A DNA stretch of 64,000 nt. Source: Phyllobacterium sophorae. GTDB lineage: Bacteria > Pseudomonadota > Alphaproteobacteria > Rhizobiales > Rhizobiaceae. The notes beneath the pieces are model-generated. The model searched no databases and was not told the DNA's origin. It saw only the letters and a list, made by a program, of their open reading frames with translations. The translations under genes were made by a program, and so were the position numbers. The stretch is from positions 434,001-498,000 of the forward strand of contig NZ_PGGM01000001.1 in NCBI RefSeq assembly GCF_003010965.1. The letters run 5' to 3'. This document shows, one piece after another, positions 1 through 9,406 of the stretch (the stretch's first letter is position 1; every line of letters starts with the position of its first letter).

Positions 1-2328
1 TCGGAAAAAACCACGAGTTTCGGTGAAAGGCAAACGGAAACAACGCTTTACGCGGCGCAACCCGATACGCTTCCGCAGCGCGACGAATTCCTCGGCACCG
101 GCGGGTCGGCTTATTTCATGAAGCGTCAGGACATTTCCATAGGTTCCGAAACGATCGCGGTCGAAGTGCGTGATCAGATAACCGGGCAGGTTCTCGAAAG
201 GCAAACGCTGCGCTACGGCGAGGATTACAGCTTCGACTATCTGCAGGGGATGCTGATACTCAAGCGCCCGCTCTCTTCATCGACGGGCACCGATGCACCG
301 GTACGCGACGGGGCGCTTGGCGGCAACAGGGTCTACCTCATCGCGCAGTATGAGTTCACACCGGTCGCTGGCACGCTCGATGGCTACGTTTATGGCGGTA
401 GGGCCCAGCATTGGTTCGCCGACAAGGTGCGCGTCGGAGTTACCGGCATGGATGAAAATACCGGCCTCGCCAATCAACAGGCCTATGGAGCCGATATCCA
501 GCTGCGCCATTCGGAGAAGACCTTCATCGAGGCGGAAATTGCCCGCTCCAAGGGCCCGGGCTTTGGCACGTCTCGCTCCACCGATGGCGGGCTGACACTC
601 AGCGATGTTGCCACAACCGGCACGCGCAATCGCGTCGCGACGTCATGGCGCACCAGAGCACAGCTCGACCTTGAAGACATCAGCAAGAGCGGCGTCAAAG
701 GCATGCTTGGTGGCTACTATGAGGAGAAACAGGCGGGATTCTCGACGCTTTCCGAGCAGATATCCGTCGACGAGCGCATATGGGGTGCCTTTGCCGATAT
801 CGATCTGAACAAGGCTATAGGCCTCGAACTCAACTATGACGATTATCAGGAAGGCCGAGGGGAAAGCGTCTTCGATGGCCGCGACATTGGCGGCCGGTCG
901 AAACGCAAGGGCGCGTCGGCGATCAGCTGGCAGATCGATGAGTACTGGAAAGCCTCGTTTGGACTTACCTACACCGAGCTGCAATCCCCCATTGCGCGCG
1001 CCTCGGGCAAGTCCGGTTATAATGGCTCGCGCCTCGACAGCGGGGCGCGGCTTGAATACGCGCCGGATGGCGATCATAGCTATTATGTCTTCGGCCAGGG
1101 CACACTCTCGCGCTCTGGTGACATCAAGGACAACAATCGTGTCGGCGCCGGGACGGAATATCAACTGACGGAAAAGATCAGTCTGGACGGCGAGATTTCC
1201 TATGGAAATCAAGGCTTTGGTGCATTGGCAGCCATAAATTACGAACCCACTGCAAAGGACAGCTATTATGTCGGTTACCGGCTCGATCCGGATCGCGCCT
1301 TCGATCTGGACCGCAGTTACGATCTCTCGGGTACGGATGGTGGTACCATCGTCATTGGCGCCAAACGCAAGATCGACGACGAAATCTCCGCCTACGCCGA
1401 GCACAATTACGATCTGTTCGGGACGCGCAATTCGCTGACGAAGACTTATGGCGTAGTCTATACACCCGACAGTTCCTGGACCGTGGATGGCGGCTTCGAA
1501 GCCGGTACGATCGAGGACGATACGATCGATCCTGATGACGGGTTCGAACGCTCCGATTTCGATCGCAAGGCGGTCTCGCTGGCCATCGGCTACAAGGACG
1601 AGGAACGCATCAGCGCCCGCATTCGCGGTGAGGCGCGCTACGAGGACAGCGATGACGACAGCCGTGACGCCAACACCTATCTGATCGCGACTGGCTTCAG
1701 CTGGAAGACGTCGGAAGACTGGCGCCTGCTCGCCAATGTGGATGCGGTGCTGTCGGATCAGGACAGCGAAGCTTCGTTTCGTGACGGAGATTATATAGAA
1801 ATGTCAGTTGGTTACGCTTATCGGCCCGTTGAAAACGACCGGCTCAATGCGTTGGCCAAATACGCCTGGCTGCGCGACACACCGGGCGAAAATCAGGTCA
1901 GCGCCATTAGCGGCGACGAATTTGGACCGGCCCAGCGCAGCCATATTATCTCGGCTGATGTCAATTACGATGTCTTCCCATGGCTGGTGCTCGGCGCGAA
2001 ATATGGCATGCGCTTTGGCGAGGTACGCCAGCGGCAAGGGGATGATCCCAATACGTTTTCCGCTTGGGAATCGTCTTCGGCGCATCTCGGAATCATCCGG
2101 GCGGATGTCAGTTTCATCAAGAGCTGGGACGCGCTTATCGAAGGCCGGGTTCTTGCCATGCCCCAAGCCGATACCACCGATTACGGTGCCCTGGTCGCTC
2201 TCTACCGCCATGTCGGCGACAATTTCAAGGTGGGCGTCGGTTACAATTTCGGCTGCTTCTCCGACGATCTGCGCGACCTTACCCTTAATGACGAGGGTGT
2301 GTTCCTCAACGTCATTGGAAAGTTTTGA
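1..2328 (+). CDS. Large outer-membrane beta-barrel protein, 3' part only
   Basis: The reading frame is already open at base 1, so the true start lies upstream; 775 residues are visible. The visible N-terminal part carries a module with the sequence YFMKRQDISIGSETIAVEVR, which in large Proteobacterial surface proteins precedes a C-terminal barrel. The rest is rich in alternating Tyr/Asp/Gly strands with short turns, and the protein ends in Phe after a hydrophobic strand (FLNVIGKF), the usual signature of a BAM-assembled outer-membrane barrel. No TonB box or plug is visible here, so calling it a TonB-dependent receptor would be unsupported. Members of this architecture often have repeated DUF11/Ig-like domains upstream, which cannot be checked in this window. 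It converges with the antiporter gene that follows. The outer-membrane location is well supported; the function is unknown. Confidence 0.75.
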   Translation, partial: SEKTTSFGERQTETTLYAAQPDTLPQRDEFLGTGGSAYFMKRQDISIGSETIAVEVRDQITGQVLERQTLRYGEDYSFDYLQGMLILKRPLSSSTGTDAPVRDGALGGNRVYLIAQYEFTPVAGTLDGYVYGGRAQHWFADKVRVGVTGMDENTGLANQQAYGADIQLRHSEKTFIEAEIARSKGPGFGTSRSTDGGLTLSDVATTGTRNRVATSWRTRAQLDLEDISKSGVKGMLGGYYEEKQAGFSTLSEQISVDERIWGAFADIDLNKAIGLELNYDDYQEGRGESVFDGRDIGGRSKRKGASAISWQIDEYWKASFGLTYTELQSPIARASGKSGYNGSRLDSGARLEYAPDGDHSYYVFGQGTLSRSGDIKDNNRVGAGTEYQLTEKISLDGEISYGNQGFGALAAINYEPTAKDSYYVGYRLDPDRAFDLDRSYDLSGTDGGTIVIGAKRKIDDEISAYAEHNYDLFGTRNSLTKTYGVVYTPDSSWTVDGGFEAGTIEDDTIDPDDGFERSDFDRKAVSLAIGYKDEERISARIRGEARYEDSDDDSRDANTYLIATGFSWKTSEDWRLLANVDAVLSDQDSEASFRDGDYIEMSVGYAYRPVENDRLNALAKYAWLRDTPGENQVSAISGDEFGPAQRSHIISADVNYDVFPWLVLGAKYGMRFGEVRQRQGDDPNTFSAWESSSAHLGIIRADVSFIKSWDALIEGRVLAMPQADTTDYGALVALYRHVGDNFKVGVGYNFGCFSDDLRDLTLNDEGVFLNVIGKF

Positions 2329-2527
2329 AACGGAGCAGACAACCGCCTACGCCTGAATTTCACGTCCAAGTGGAGAATCTTCGGCCATTTTTGCCGATTC
2401 ACGGGCGGAATTCGACGAAGCTCAGGTCATTTCCAGCCGTTTTGGGAAATGCACGGGCGCGGTGCCAATGGAGACGGGTGAAAATCATTCAAAGTTTGAC
2501 CTCGCCCTGCCGGCGGCCCTCTTGCCG

Positions 2528-4276
2528 CTACGATACGTCGAGGGACTGGTTGCGATTGCGGCGTGCCACGTTCATCTCTGCCCGCTCTCGCGCCATATTG
2601 CTGACGGCCATGCGCAACGCCGGATGTCGCGACATGAAGACGTGGAAGTCCCGTCGTTCAAGCACGAGAAACTGGCAAAAATCCACGGCGATAACGTCGG
2701 CCGTGCGGCGCCCGCCACTGAGCAGGGCCATCTCCCCGAAAAACGCTCCGGCGTCGAGACGAACCGGGTCGCTTTCCAGTTGTACCTCGACGGCACCCGC
2801 CGAGATGAAGTACATGCCATCGCCCCGATCACCGATGCGGACGACGCGTTCGCCAGGCGAGGCGGATTTCGGCCGGAACAACAATAGCAGCTCCTCCTGG
2901 GAGTTTTCGTCAACCTCCGAGAACAGAGGGAAAGTCTCGATCAATTGCTGCATCTCCAATTGATGCTGTCTGTTCCGCTCTTCGTTCAGCGCCCTGATCT
3001 TGTCGAGGTCGCGGCAAAGCCTTTCATGTTTTGATTTGCCGTACTGTGCGGCCAATGAGGGCCATAGCGAGCGGATGCCCTTGTGCAATTCTTCGCCCGC
3101 CAGCAGAACGAGAGGGTTGAGGGTGATCGACAGGATGGCGCCTGCGAGGATGAGATCCTGACCTTCGCGCGGCAGCAGGCCAAGTGAAACGCCGAGGCCA
3201 GCCAGGATGAAGGAGAATTCCCCGATCTGGGCGAGACCGGTGGCCACACTGATGCCCATTGCGACGGGATAGCGCAGCAGCAGGACGATGCCGAATGCGA
3301 TGAGCGACTTGCCGAAGATGATCAAGGCGAGAACGCCGATCACCGCCAAGGGTTCGCGGACCAGAATGGAGGGGTCGAAAAGCATGCCGACCGAAACGAA
3401 GAACAACACCGCAAAGGCATTTTGCAAGGGAAGGGAGTCGGCCGCCGCCCGGCGGCTCAAATGCGACTCGCTCATGACAACGCCGGCGAAGAAGGCGCCG
3501 AGCGCGAAGGAGACGCCGAAGATCGCGGCTGATCCGAAAGCAATACCCAGGGCAATGGCGAGAACGGAAAGGGTAAACAATTCCGGCGAGCCGGTGCGCG
3601 CCACCAGCGTGAGGATCCATGGAACGACTTTCGGCCCGAAGTATATGGCCATCACTGTGAAGGCCGCGACCTTGAGCAGCGTCACCGCAATCGTCAAAGT
3701 GATCGGAAGACTGTCGGCAGCCGGTGCAGCTTCAGCTGTCCCATGAGCACCGAGAATCTCGGCAAGTGTTGGCAGCAGCACCAGTGCCAGCACCATCGCG
3801 AGGTCCTCGACGATGAGCCAGCCGACGGCCACACGGCCATTTACCGAGTCGATCTGATTGCGTTCTTCGAGTGCCTTGAGCAGGACCACCGTGCTGGCAA
3901 CAGAAAGGCTGAGGCCGAAGACCAGGCCGGCGCCCAAACTCCACCCCAGCAAAGAGCTGAGACCGACGCCGAGAAGCGTCGCGAGCACGATCCGCCCGAG
4001 CGCTCCAGGAACGGCGACGCCGCGGACAGCCAGCAGATCCGAGGCCGAGAAGTGCAGCCCCACGCCAAACATCAAAAGGATCACACCCATTTCGGCGAGC
4101 TGCCCGGCCAGAGCCCTGTCGGCAATGGTGTCCGGCAAATAGGAACCCATCAGGATACCCGCGACGAGATAACCCACCAGCGGCGGCAGGCGCAGCCGGT
4201 CGGCGAGATATCCGAAAATGGCAGCGAACACGAAGCCGACGGCAACCGTTGCTATCAATGCGACTTCCTGATGCAC
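2528..4276 (-). CDS. CPA2 family cation:proton antiporter with C-terminal cyclic-nucleotide-binding domain
   Basis: This inner-membrane protein has 582 residues. The first 390 or so form the KefB/YbaL-type monovalent cation:proton antiporter-2 domain, with about 12 hydrophobic segments. A charged linker (about 390-440) leads to a cyclic-nucleotide-binding domain (about 445-570) with the phosphate-binding-cassette pattern FGEMALLSGGRRTADV. KefB/KefC normally carry a TrkA-N (RCK) nucleotide-binding domain there; I see none. Translation probably starts at GTG, since AGGGA sits about six bases upstream and no nearby ATG is better placed. The family exchanges K+ or Na+ for H+. Gating by cAMP or another cyclic nucleotide is inference from the domain. 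It lies on the same strand as the chaA-like gene, 197 bases away, suggesting a small ion-homeostasis neighbourhood rather than a tight operon. Confidence 0.88.
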   Translation of the reverse strand: MHQEVALIATVAVGFVFAAIFGYLADRLRLPPLVGYLVAGILMGSYLPDTIADRALAGQLAEMGVILLMFGVGLHFSASDLLAVRGVAVPGALGRIVLATLLGVGLSSLLGWSLGAGLVFGLSLSVASTVVLLKALEERNQIDSVNGRVAVGWLIVEDLAMVLALVLLPTLAEILGAHGTAEAAPAADSLPITLTIAVTLLKVAAFTVMAIYFGPKVVPWILTLVARTGSPELFTLSVLAIALGIAFGSAAIFGVSFALGAFFAGVVMSESHLSRRAAADSLPLQNAFAVLFFVSVGMLFDPSILVREPLAVIGVLALIIFGKSLIAFGIVLLLRYPVAMGISVATGLAQIGEFSFILAGLGVSLGLLPREGQDLILAGAILSITLNPLVLLAGEELHKGIRSLWPSLAAQYGKSKHERLCRDLDKIRALNEERNRQHQLEMQQLIETFPLFSEVDENSQEELLLLFRPKSASPGERVVRIGDRGDGMYFISAGAVEVQLESDPVRLDAGAFFGEMALLSGGRRTADVIAVDFCQFLVLERRDFHVFMSRHPALRMAVSNMARERAEMNVARRNRNQSLDVS

Positions 4277-4473
4277 ATTCGTCCCTTGATGTTATTGGTG
4301 TTCCTACCCTGCCGGTAAGCTGGCAACAATCGCCCGATCGCACCAAAGTAACCGCGCAAATCGAATGCTGCCATAGAAAATTTGAGGTTGACCAACCTTC
4401 GCCACGTCGCGGTTTCGTCCGGAACAGCATGATTTTTTTCAAATGATGGGATGCGAGTCGTGACGGCGATATC

Positions 4474-5574
4474 TCAGGGGAAAGCGATGAGCAGCAGGTA
4501 TGCAATGAAAACGACGAGATGAACCAGTCCGGTCAGCACCGTTGTCCGCCCCGTTCCGAAGCTGTGAATGCTGATTGCCAATATCAGGGCCAGGAGCACC
4601 GAGTCGCCTGACGACAAGCCGAGCGTCAGCTCCCGGCCCGCCAGCAGGCTGGCTATTCCAACCGCAGGAATGGTCAGCCCGATGGTCGCGAGCGCCGATC
4701 CGAGGGCGATGTTGAGACTGCGTTGCAGTTCGTTGCGCCAAGCGGCCCGGATGGCGGAAAGCGCTTCCGGCAGAAGAACGAGCAGGGCAATGAAAGCGCC
4801 CACGATCTCGTCGCGTTGTCCTACATGGAGGGCCGCAAGGCCGTCTTCAACACCAATCGCCACCTGTTCTGCGAGGAGGACGACACCGACGAGACCGGTC
4901 AGGAGCAGGACCGCGTTTACCCAGGTGGCACGCCTGGGGGCATGGTCCAGCGTCGCATGGTGCCCCAGGCCATCGTCGAGAAAATCGTCACGATGCCGCC
5001 CGGTCTGTGCGAAAACGAAACTGCCATAGAGCAGGACAGAGCAGAAGCTGACGAAGATCAGTTGGACCGGTGCAAAACTTCCCGGTGTCGTCGCCATCGT
5101 CGTGAAGTTCGGAAGGACAAGGGTAATGATCGTCAGTGCGGTGAGGACGGAAAGGAACGCACTCGTCCCCTGCCGTTTCAATCCCTGCTGATGATGTTGC
5201 CACCCGCCAAGTGTGAGGCACAACCCGACAACTCCGGCGCAAGTGATCATGACGGTTGAAAACACGGATTGACGGGCCAGCGTCGGATTGTTCTCGCCAT
5301 GCAGCATCATCGACACGATGATCGAAACTTCGACCGTCGTTACCGCAAATGTAAGAAGAAGTGTTCCATAGGGCTGGCCGAGGCGAACCGCGAGGATTTC
5401 TGCATGCTGGAGCACGACGAAAACGGTTGCGAGCAGCACGCCAATGGCGAGAGTCGAAGCCACCCAAGGATGGGCGCTGCCAAGTTGCCCGCCGGAATAC
5501 CGGATGCCGATAGCAAGCGCCAACGACCCTATCGGCAATAGCCAGGACAGGATCGGCAGGTCGCGAATGGTCAT
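4474..5574 (-). CDS. chaA: Calcium/sodium:proton antiporter, ChaA / y4hA type
   Basis: The product has 366 residues, the length of Escherichia coli ChaA, with about 11 hydrophobic segments. It has the two inverted CaCA repeats: the first contains PYGTLLLTFAVTTVEVSI and the second LLPEALSAIRAAWRNELQRS, each with the acidic residue expected to coordinate the cation. Rhizobiales homologues are often annotated as ionic transporter y4hA. The family extrudes Ca2+ or Na+ (and K+ in some members) in exchange for protons across the inner membrane. The start is an ATG with no competing site nearby. The 197 bases between this gene's stop and the next minus-strand gene's start show no clear hairpin. Family assignment is firm; substrate preference is not visible in the sequence. 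Confidence 0.88.
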   Translation of the reverse strand: MTIRDLPILSWLLPIGSLALAIGIRYSGGQLGSAHPWVASTLAIGVLLATVFVVLQHAEILAVRLGQPYGTLLLTFAVTTVEVSIIVSMMLHGENNPTLARQSVFSTVMITCAGVVGLCLTLGGWQHHQQGLKRQGTSAFLSVLTALTIITLVLPNFTTMATTPGSFAPVQLIFVSFCSVLLYGSFVFAQTGRHRDDFLDDGLGHHATLDHAPRRATWVNAVLLLTGLVGVVLLAEQVAIGVEDGLAALHVGQRDEIVGAFIALLVLLPEALSAIRAAWRNELQRSLNIALGSALATIGLTIPAVGIASLLAGRELTLGLSSGDSVLLALILAISIHSFGTGRTTVLTGLVHLVVFIAYLLLIAFP

Positions 5575-5805
5575 GGGAACGCATCCAAGGCTAGAGCTCC
5601 AGGTCAGGATTTCTCAATATACACGGCCGTTGATGGCGAATGTAGGCCGTAAACGCATCAAATGGCGAGGACCATCTGTCCGCAGTGGCGATGCTATTGT
5701 TGCGCCTCCATTTCGACAAATCTCGCATTAGACTGCTCGCAATGCCCTCGCGTTTCCGGCGTTGATTTTTGGAATGCGTTGTTCCGTTGCGAAGAGGATA
5801 GGCAA

Positions 5806-5928
5806 ATGCACGACTTTACCCTGGTTCTGGCGTTCGTTGCTGTCGTCCTGCTTGCCTATCAGGGCGAGATCGATGACCGGCCGGACGTACAGGACGATGA
5901 ATGGCTTCATATCGACTCCGCCGATTAG
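5806..5928 (+). CDS. Small 40-residue membrane-anchored hypothetical protein
   Basis: This is the only plausible gene in the 476-base stretch between the divergent chaA-like gene and the epimerase. It begins at an ATG preceded by AGAGG at good spacing. It encodes one hydrophobic segment (residues 4-17, LVLAFVAVVLLAY) followed by an acidic, soluble tail (about 20 residues rich in Asp and Glu). That layout suits a single-pass small membrane protein. I recognise no family. The Shine-Dalgarno site and clean layout argue for it; short length and lack of a known relative argue against it. The rest of the stretch shows only AT-rich promoter-like sequence. Confidence 0.4.
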   Translation: MHDFTLVLAFVAVVLLAYQGEIDDRPDVQDDEWLHIDSAD

Positions 5929-6050
5929 CCAGCTAATTAGATCCCCATGGAGCCGGTGAGCGCGTTTGCTATTCGCCACTCTATTGAACTAATGCCCAAT
6001 CTGTTGCAGTTTCCGGACGATTTTCGTCCTCGTGCAAACAGTCCGGAACA

Positions 6051-7013
6051 ATGAACATTGAACGCCAAGTCTTCATAACGGGCGCCGGCGGTTTCGTCGG
6101 CCGCGCCACGGTCAAGCGGTTCCTCACAGAGGGCTGGCGGGTTCGCGCGGCGGTGCGGACTGTTCAGGGCTGCGGTCTCGATCACGGTGATCGCCTGTCG
6201 ATAATACCGGCTGGGGACATCACCGCGATCACCGACTGGGTGCCGCTGCTGTCCGGCTGTGACGCCGTGGTCCATGTGGCCGCCCGTGCCCATATGACGG
6301 GCGAGGCACAGGATGCATCCGCGCAGTTGTTCCGGCGTGTCAATGTCGATGCAAGCGTGAACCTCGCGCGCGGCGCGGCTACGGCTGGTGTGAAGCGCTT
6401 CGTGTTCATCAGCTCTGCCGGAGTCATGGGCGATTACTCGGAGCGGCCCTTCACGGAGACCGACCAGCCGCGGCCCATGAGCGAATATGCGAAGAGCAAA
6501 TGGCAAGCCGAACAGGCGGTGGCAAAAATCGCGCGGGAAGCCGGTCTGGAGCTGGTGATCCTTCGTCCGGTCCTGGTTTACGGACCGGGCAATCCGGGCA
6601 ATCTCGAGCGGCTCTTACAACTCATCCGCACCGGCCTGCCGCTGCCGCTGGCTGCGGTCGGCAACAGGCGCAGTTTTCTGGACGTCGGCCATCTTGCGGC
6701 CATCATTTGCAGCGCTGCACAGCTTCCGGAGGCCGCCGGCAAGACCGTGCTGCTGGCGGATGGCAACGACCTCTCGACTCCGGAGCTTGTGCGCGCGCTG
6801 GCTGAGGGCATGGGCGTCCGGGTCAGGCTTTTTTCCGTACCGCCGCCGCTCTTGCGGCTTGGCGCACGATTGCTGGGCAGATCGCGAGACGCAGAGCGGC
6901 TGCTTGGATCCCTGCAGGTCGATGTTGCGCTGAAGACATCGCTCTTCGGACCCTATCCGCGTGCGCAAACCATTCGGGGACTGGGCGAGGCCGGCCAGCG
7001 CCGCACCACGTGA
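6051..7013 (+). CDS. NAD-dependent epimerase/dehydratase (extended SDR, UDP-sugar type)
   Basis: The 320-residue product is an extended short-chain dehydrogenase of the UDP-glucose 4-epimerase superfamily. It has the NAD-binding motif GAGGFVGR near residue 10, a conserved HVAARAHM segment near residue 80, the catalytic serine region FISSAGVMG and the YAKSKWQAE (YxxxK) active site near residue 145. It resembles enzymes placed in O-antigen or capsule pathways, such as WbpV-like 4-epimerases, but no polysaccharide genes are adjacent here. The start is an ATG preceded by CGGA. Two LysE-type exporter genes follow on the same strand, 78 bases downstream, probably in a separate unit because the first has its own strong ribosome-binding site. 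Superfamily is certain; the sugar substrate is unknown. Confidence 0.85.
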   Translation: MNIERQVFITGAGGFVGRATVKRFLTEGWRVRAAVRTVQGCGLDHGDRLSIIPAGDITAITDWVPLLSGCDAVVHVAARAHMTGEAQDASAQLFRRVNVDASVNLARGAATAGVKRFVFISSAGVMGDYSERPFTETDQPRPMSEYAKSKWQAEQAVAKIAREAGLELVILRPVLVYGPGNPGNLERLLQLIRTGLPLPLAAVGNRRSFLDVGHLAAIICSAAQLPEAAGKTVLLADGNDLSTPELVRALAEGMGVRVRLFSVPPPLLRLGARLLGRSRDAERLLGSLQVDVALKTSLFGPYPRAQTIRGLGEAGQRRTT

Positions 7014-7091
7014 TCACGCACGACTTGACATCCGGGTGCGGGGAATGGTGTCTGAGACGCTGACTCATCGCGATTTATCCTGGAGGGGGTT

Positions 7092-7724
7092 ATGACACAT
7101 CTGACAATTTTGGCATTTGCGCTCGTGGCATTCATCGGCATTGCCACGCCCGGGCCGACGGTGCTGCTGGCGCTCACCAATGGCTCGCGGTTTGGCATCA
7201 GGACCGCATCCTACGGCATGGCGGGTGCGGTGCTCTCCGACTTTGTCCTGATCGGCGCCGTGGCGCTTGGCCTTGGCGCGCTGCTGGCGGCGTCGGAATT
7301 CTGGTTCTCGGTCGTGAAGTGGATCGGTGTCGGCTATCTCACCTTTCTCGGTATCATGCTGCTGCGTTCGAAGGGGACGCTCGAGGTCCGTTCCGGATCC
7401 GGCACGGATACGCCTGCGTCTCCGCGTACTGTCTTCCTGAAGAGCTTTTTCGTCGCCATCACCAACCCCAAGGGATATCTGTTCTTCTCGGCTTTCCTTC
7501 CCCAGTTCATCGATCCGGCGTTGCCGCAATTCCCGCAATATGCAGCGCTGGCGATAACCTTCGCACTGATCGATTTCGGTGTGATGTTCGGCTACGCGAT
7601 ACTGGGCTCCCGTGCAGTGCGCCTCTTGAGGAAATCCGGCGCGCTATGGCTGGACCGGATCTGCGGCGGCGCCTTGCTCGCCCTTGCCGGGTCGCTGGCG
7701 TTTTATCGAAGGGCGAGCGCGTGA
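7092..7724 (+). CDS. LysE/RhtB family amino-acid exporter
   Basis: The protein has 210 residues with about six hydrophobic segments, the standard size for the LysE/RhtB translocator family, inner-membrane exporters of amino acids and derivatives. The diagnostic N-terminal stretch GIATPGPTVLLALTNG is at residues 17-32, and the second family motif NPKGYLFFSAFLPQFID lies in the middle of the chain. The start codon is preceded by GGAGGGGG at good spacing. It is followed 89 bases later by a second, divergent copy of the same family on the same strand. The exported substrate (homoserine, threonine, leucine, lysine or another) cannot be told from the sequence. Confidence 0.9.
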   Translation: MTHLTILAFALVAFIGIATPGPTVLLALTNGSRFGIRTASYGMAGAVLSDFVLIGAVALGLGALLAASEFWFSVVKWIGVGYLTFLGIMLLRSKGTLEVRSGSGTDTPASPRTVFLKSFFVAITNPKGYLFFSAFLPQFIDPALPQFPQYAALAITFALIDFGVMFGYAILGSRAVRLLRKSGALWLDRICGGALLALAGSLAFYRRASA

Positions 7725-7813
7725 CAAGGCACGTGCGCTCCTGGCAGAGTCATCGTCTTGTCTAGGAAGCCGCGTTGTGGTTTGCTCTGAGAAAGCGAAG
7801 CAAGAGAAAACCC

Positions 7814-8443
7814 ATGCCTGATTTGACCATGTGGGGATTGTTCGTCGGGGCATCCGTCGTGCTGCTGCTGACACCTGGCCCGGCAGTGCTTTATATCGTT
7901 GCCCGCTCGGTCGAGCAGGGACGGGCAGCGGGGCTGGTCTCGGTACTTGGTATTCATCTGGGCACTATCGTGCATATCACGGCTGCGGCGGTCGGCCTGT
8001 CGGCACTGATTGTGTCGTCGGCACTCGCCTTCGCGATCGTCAAATATGTTGGCGCCGTCTATCTTGTCTGGATCGGCATACGGACCTTGATGGCCAGCGA
8101 TTTCGATCCCCACGCACCGGAGGTACCGGCCGAGCCGCTGCGACGCGTCTTCCGCGACGGCTTCGTCGTTAACCTGTTCAATCCGAAGACGGCTATCTTC
8201 TTCCTCGCCTTCCTGCCGCAATTTGCCGACCCCGCCCGTGGCGCCCTCCATTGGCAGATCCTCATACTGGGGCTGACTTTTATGGGTCTCGGCATCATCA
8301 GCGACGGGATTTTCGCACTGGCAGCTGGCGCTGCAGGCGACTTCCTCCGCCGCAACAGGCGGTTCCTGCGCTTGCAGCGCTGGTTCGCGGGCACTTCGTT
8401 TATTGGGCTCGGGATCACCGCCGCGCTGGCGACGCGCAAATAG
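7814..8443 (+). CDS. LysE/RhtB family amino-acid exporter, second tandem copy
   Basis: The 209-residue product is another LysE/RhtB translocator with about six membrane segments. The TPGPAVLYIVARSVEQG motif is near residues 19-35 and NPKTAIFFLAFLPQFADP is in the centre. I start it at the ATG of MPDLTMWGL rather than at an upstream alternative, because the extra 13 residues (rich in Arg and Lys) are not part of the family N-terminus. It is clearly diverged from the preceding copy, so the pair is an old duplication or two independently placed paralogues rather than a recent repeat. A hairpin terminator follows at 8517. Confidence 0.88.
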   Translation: MPDLTMWGLFVGASVVLLLTPGPAVLYIVARSVEQGRAAGLVSVLGIHLGTIVHITAAAVGLSALIVSSALAFAIVKYVGAVYLVWIGIRTLMASDFDPHAPEVPAEPLRRVFRDGFVVNLFNPKTAIFFLAFLPQFADPARGALHWQILILGLTFMGLGIISDGIFALAAGAAGDFLRRNRRFLRLQRWFAGTSFIGLGITAALATRK

Positions 8444-8516
8444 TCCGCCCCGGTCTGGACGAATTGTTGAACGCAACCGGGAATACGATTTCACGATCGG
8501 ACGCCAGAAAACAAAA

Positions 8517-8536
8517 AAGCCCGGAAAACCGGGCTT
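8517..8536 (-). terminator. Rho-independent terminator for tRNA-Leu, possibly bidirectional
   Basis: A perfect 8-base-pair stem (AAGCCCGG / CCGGGCTT) encloses an AAAA loop. On the minus strand it is followed by six T residues and lies 45 bases beyond the tRNA-Leu 3' end. On the plus strand it follows the second LysE-type gene by about 70 bases but has a poorer T-tract. Confidence 0.75.
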
Positions 8537-8581
8537 CTTGTCTTGTTTCAAGACCGTCTTGGACGGTGTAAAACGGGAATT

Positions 8582-8666
8582 TGGTGCCCAGAAGAGGACT
8601 CGAACCTCCACGCCTTGCGGCACACGGACCTGAACCGTGCGCGTCTACCAATTCCGCCATCTGGGC
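8582..8666 (-). tRNA. tRNA-Leu (anticodon CAG)
   Basis: The 85-base minus-strand sequence folds as a class II tRNA. The acceptor stem is GCCCAGA / TTCTGGGC, the anticodon arm CACGG-TTCAGGT-CCGTG gives anticodon CAG, and there is a long variable arm and a GGTTCGAGTCC T-arm. The 3' CCA is encoded in the genome. The length and variable arm are right for leucine. Confidence 0.95.
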
Positions 8667-8759
8667 AGCGGGGTTTCATGTAAGGGGCGCATCTGAGTCT
8701 GTCAATCCATTTGTCGGGGAATTGTCACACAACTGATTTGCCGCCCTTGCGGCCCGCTC

Positions 8760-9380
8760 TCAGCCCTCGAGCACTTCCTTCGAAGCCACGGTCGAGTCGG
8801 CATTGAGCTTGTAGACGATCGGAACACCCGTCGCGAGTTCCTGAGCGACGATCTCCTCGCCGGTCAGGCCATCGAGCGCCATGATCAGCGCGCGCAGGGA
8901 ATTGCCATGCGCCGCCACCAGCACCGTTTCGCCGCGCAGCACATGCGGCTGCACCTCGTGCAGATAATACGGCCAGACGCGTGCGCCCGTGTCGCGCAGG
9001 CTCTCGCCGCCGGGCGGCGAAACATCGTAGGAACGGCGCCAGATATGCACCTGTTCCTCGCCCCATTTGGCCCGGGCATCGTCCTTGTTAAGGCCGGAAA
9101 GGTCACCATAGTCGCGCTCGTTCAGCGCCTGGTCGCGGATCGTCTCAAGGCTGGTCTGACCAATCTCTTCGAGAATATGCTGCAGCGTCGCCTCGGCGCG
9201 TGAGAGGACGGACGTATAGGCGATGTCGAATTTGAGACCCCTTGCCCTCAGCCGCTTCCCCGCATCGATGGCTTCCTTGTGACCGAGCTCCGTCAGTCCC
9301 GGATCGCGCCAGCCGGTGAAAAGGTTCTTCAAATTCCATTCGCTCTGGCCGTGGCGGACAAGGACGAGGGTTCCGGACAT
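8760..9380 (-). CDS. gpmA: 2,3-bisphosphoglycerate-dependent phosphoglycerate mutase
   Basis: The 206-residue enzyme interconverts 3- and 2-phosphoglycerate in glycolysis and gluconeogenesis in the cytoplasm. The phosphohistidine motif [12 protein letters not shown] places the catalytic His at residue 10, and the second conserved His lies in [12 protein letters not shown] near the C-terminus. The short (about 206 residue) form is the one I remember from Brucella and other Rhizobiales. I start it at [11 protein letters not shown], omitting eight residues of upstream frame that do not match the family. It is the last gene of the minus-strand run mgsA-glk-ABC-dapB-gpmA, 26 bases after dapB. Confidence 0.95.
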   Translation of the reverse strand: MSGTLVLVRHGQSEWNLKNLFTGWRDPGLTELGHKEAIDAGKRLRARGLKFDIAYTSVLSRAEATLQHILEEIGQTSLETIRDQALNERDYGDLSGLNKDDARAKWGEEQVHIWRRSYDVSPPGGESLRDTGARVWPYYLHEVQPHVLRGETVLVAAHGNSLRALIMALDGLTGEEIVAQELATGVPIVYKLNADSTVASKEVLEG

Positions 9381-9406
9381 TGAGAATACTCCTGTTTGGA
9401 TCAAGC

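Noticed and set aside
7092-8443. Recent tandem duplication of LysE-type genes
   Set aside because: The two proteins share only family motifs and differ widely elsewhere, so this is an old or independent pair.
8582-8666. tRNA-Leu as an integration site
   Set aside because: The flanks carry ordinary genes, with no integrase and no repeated tRNA end in view.
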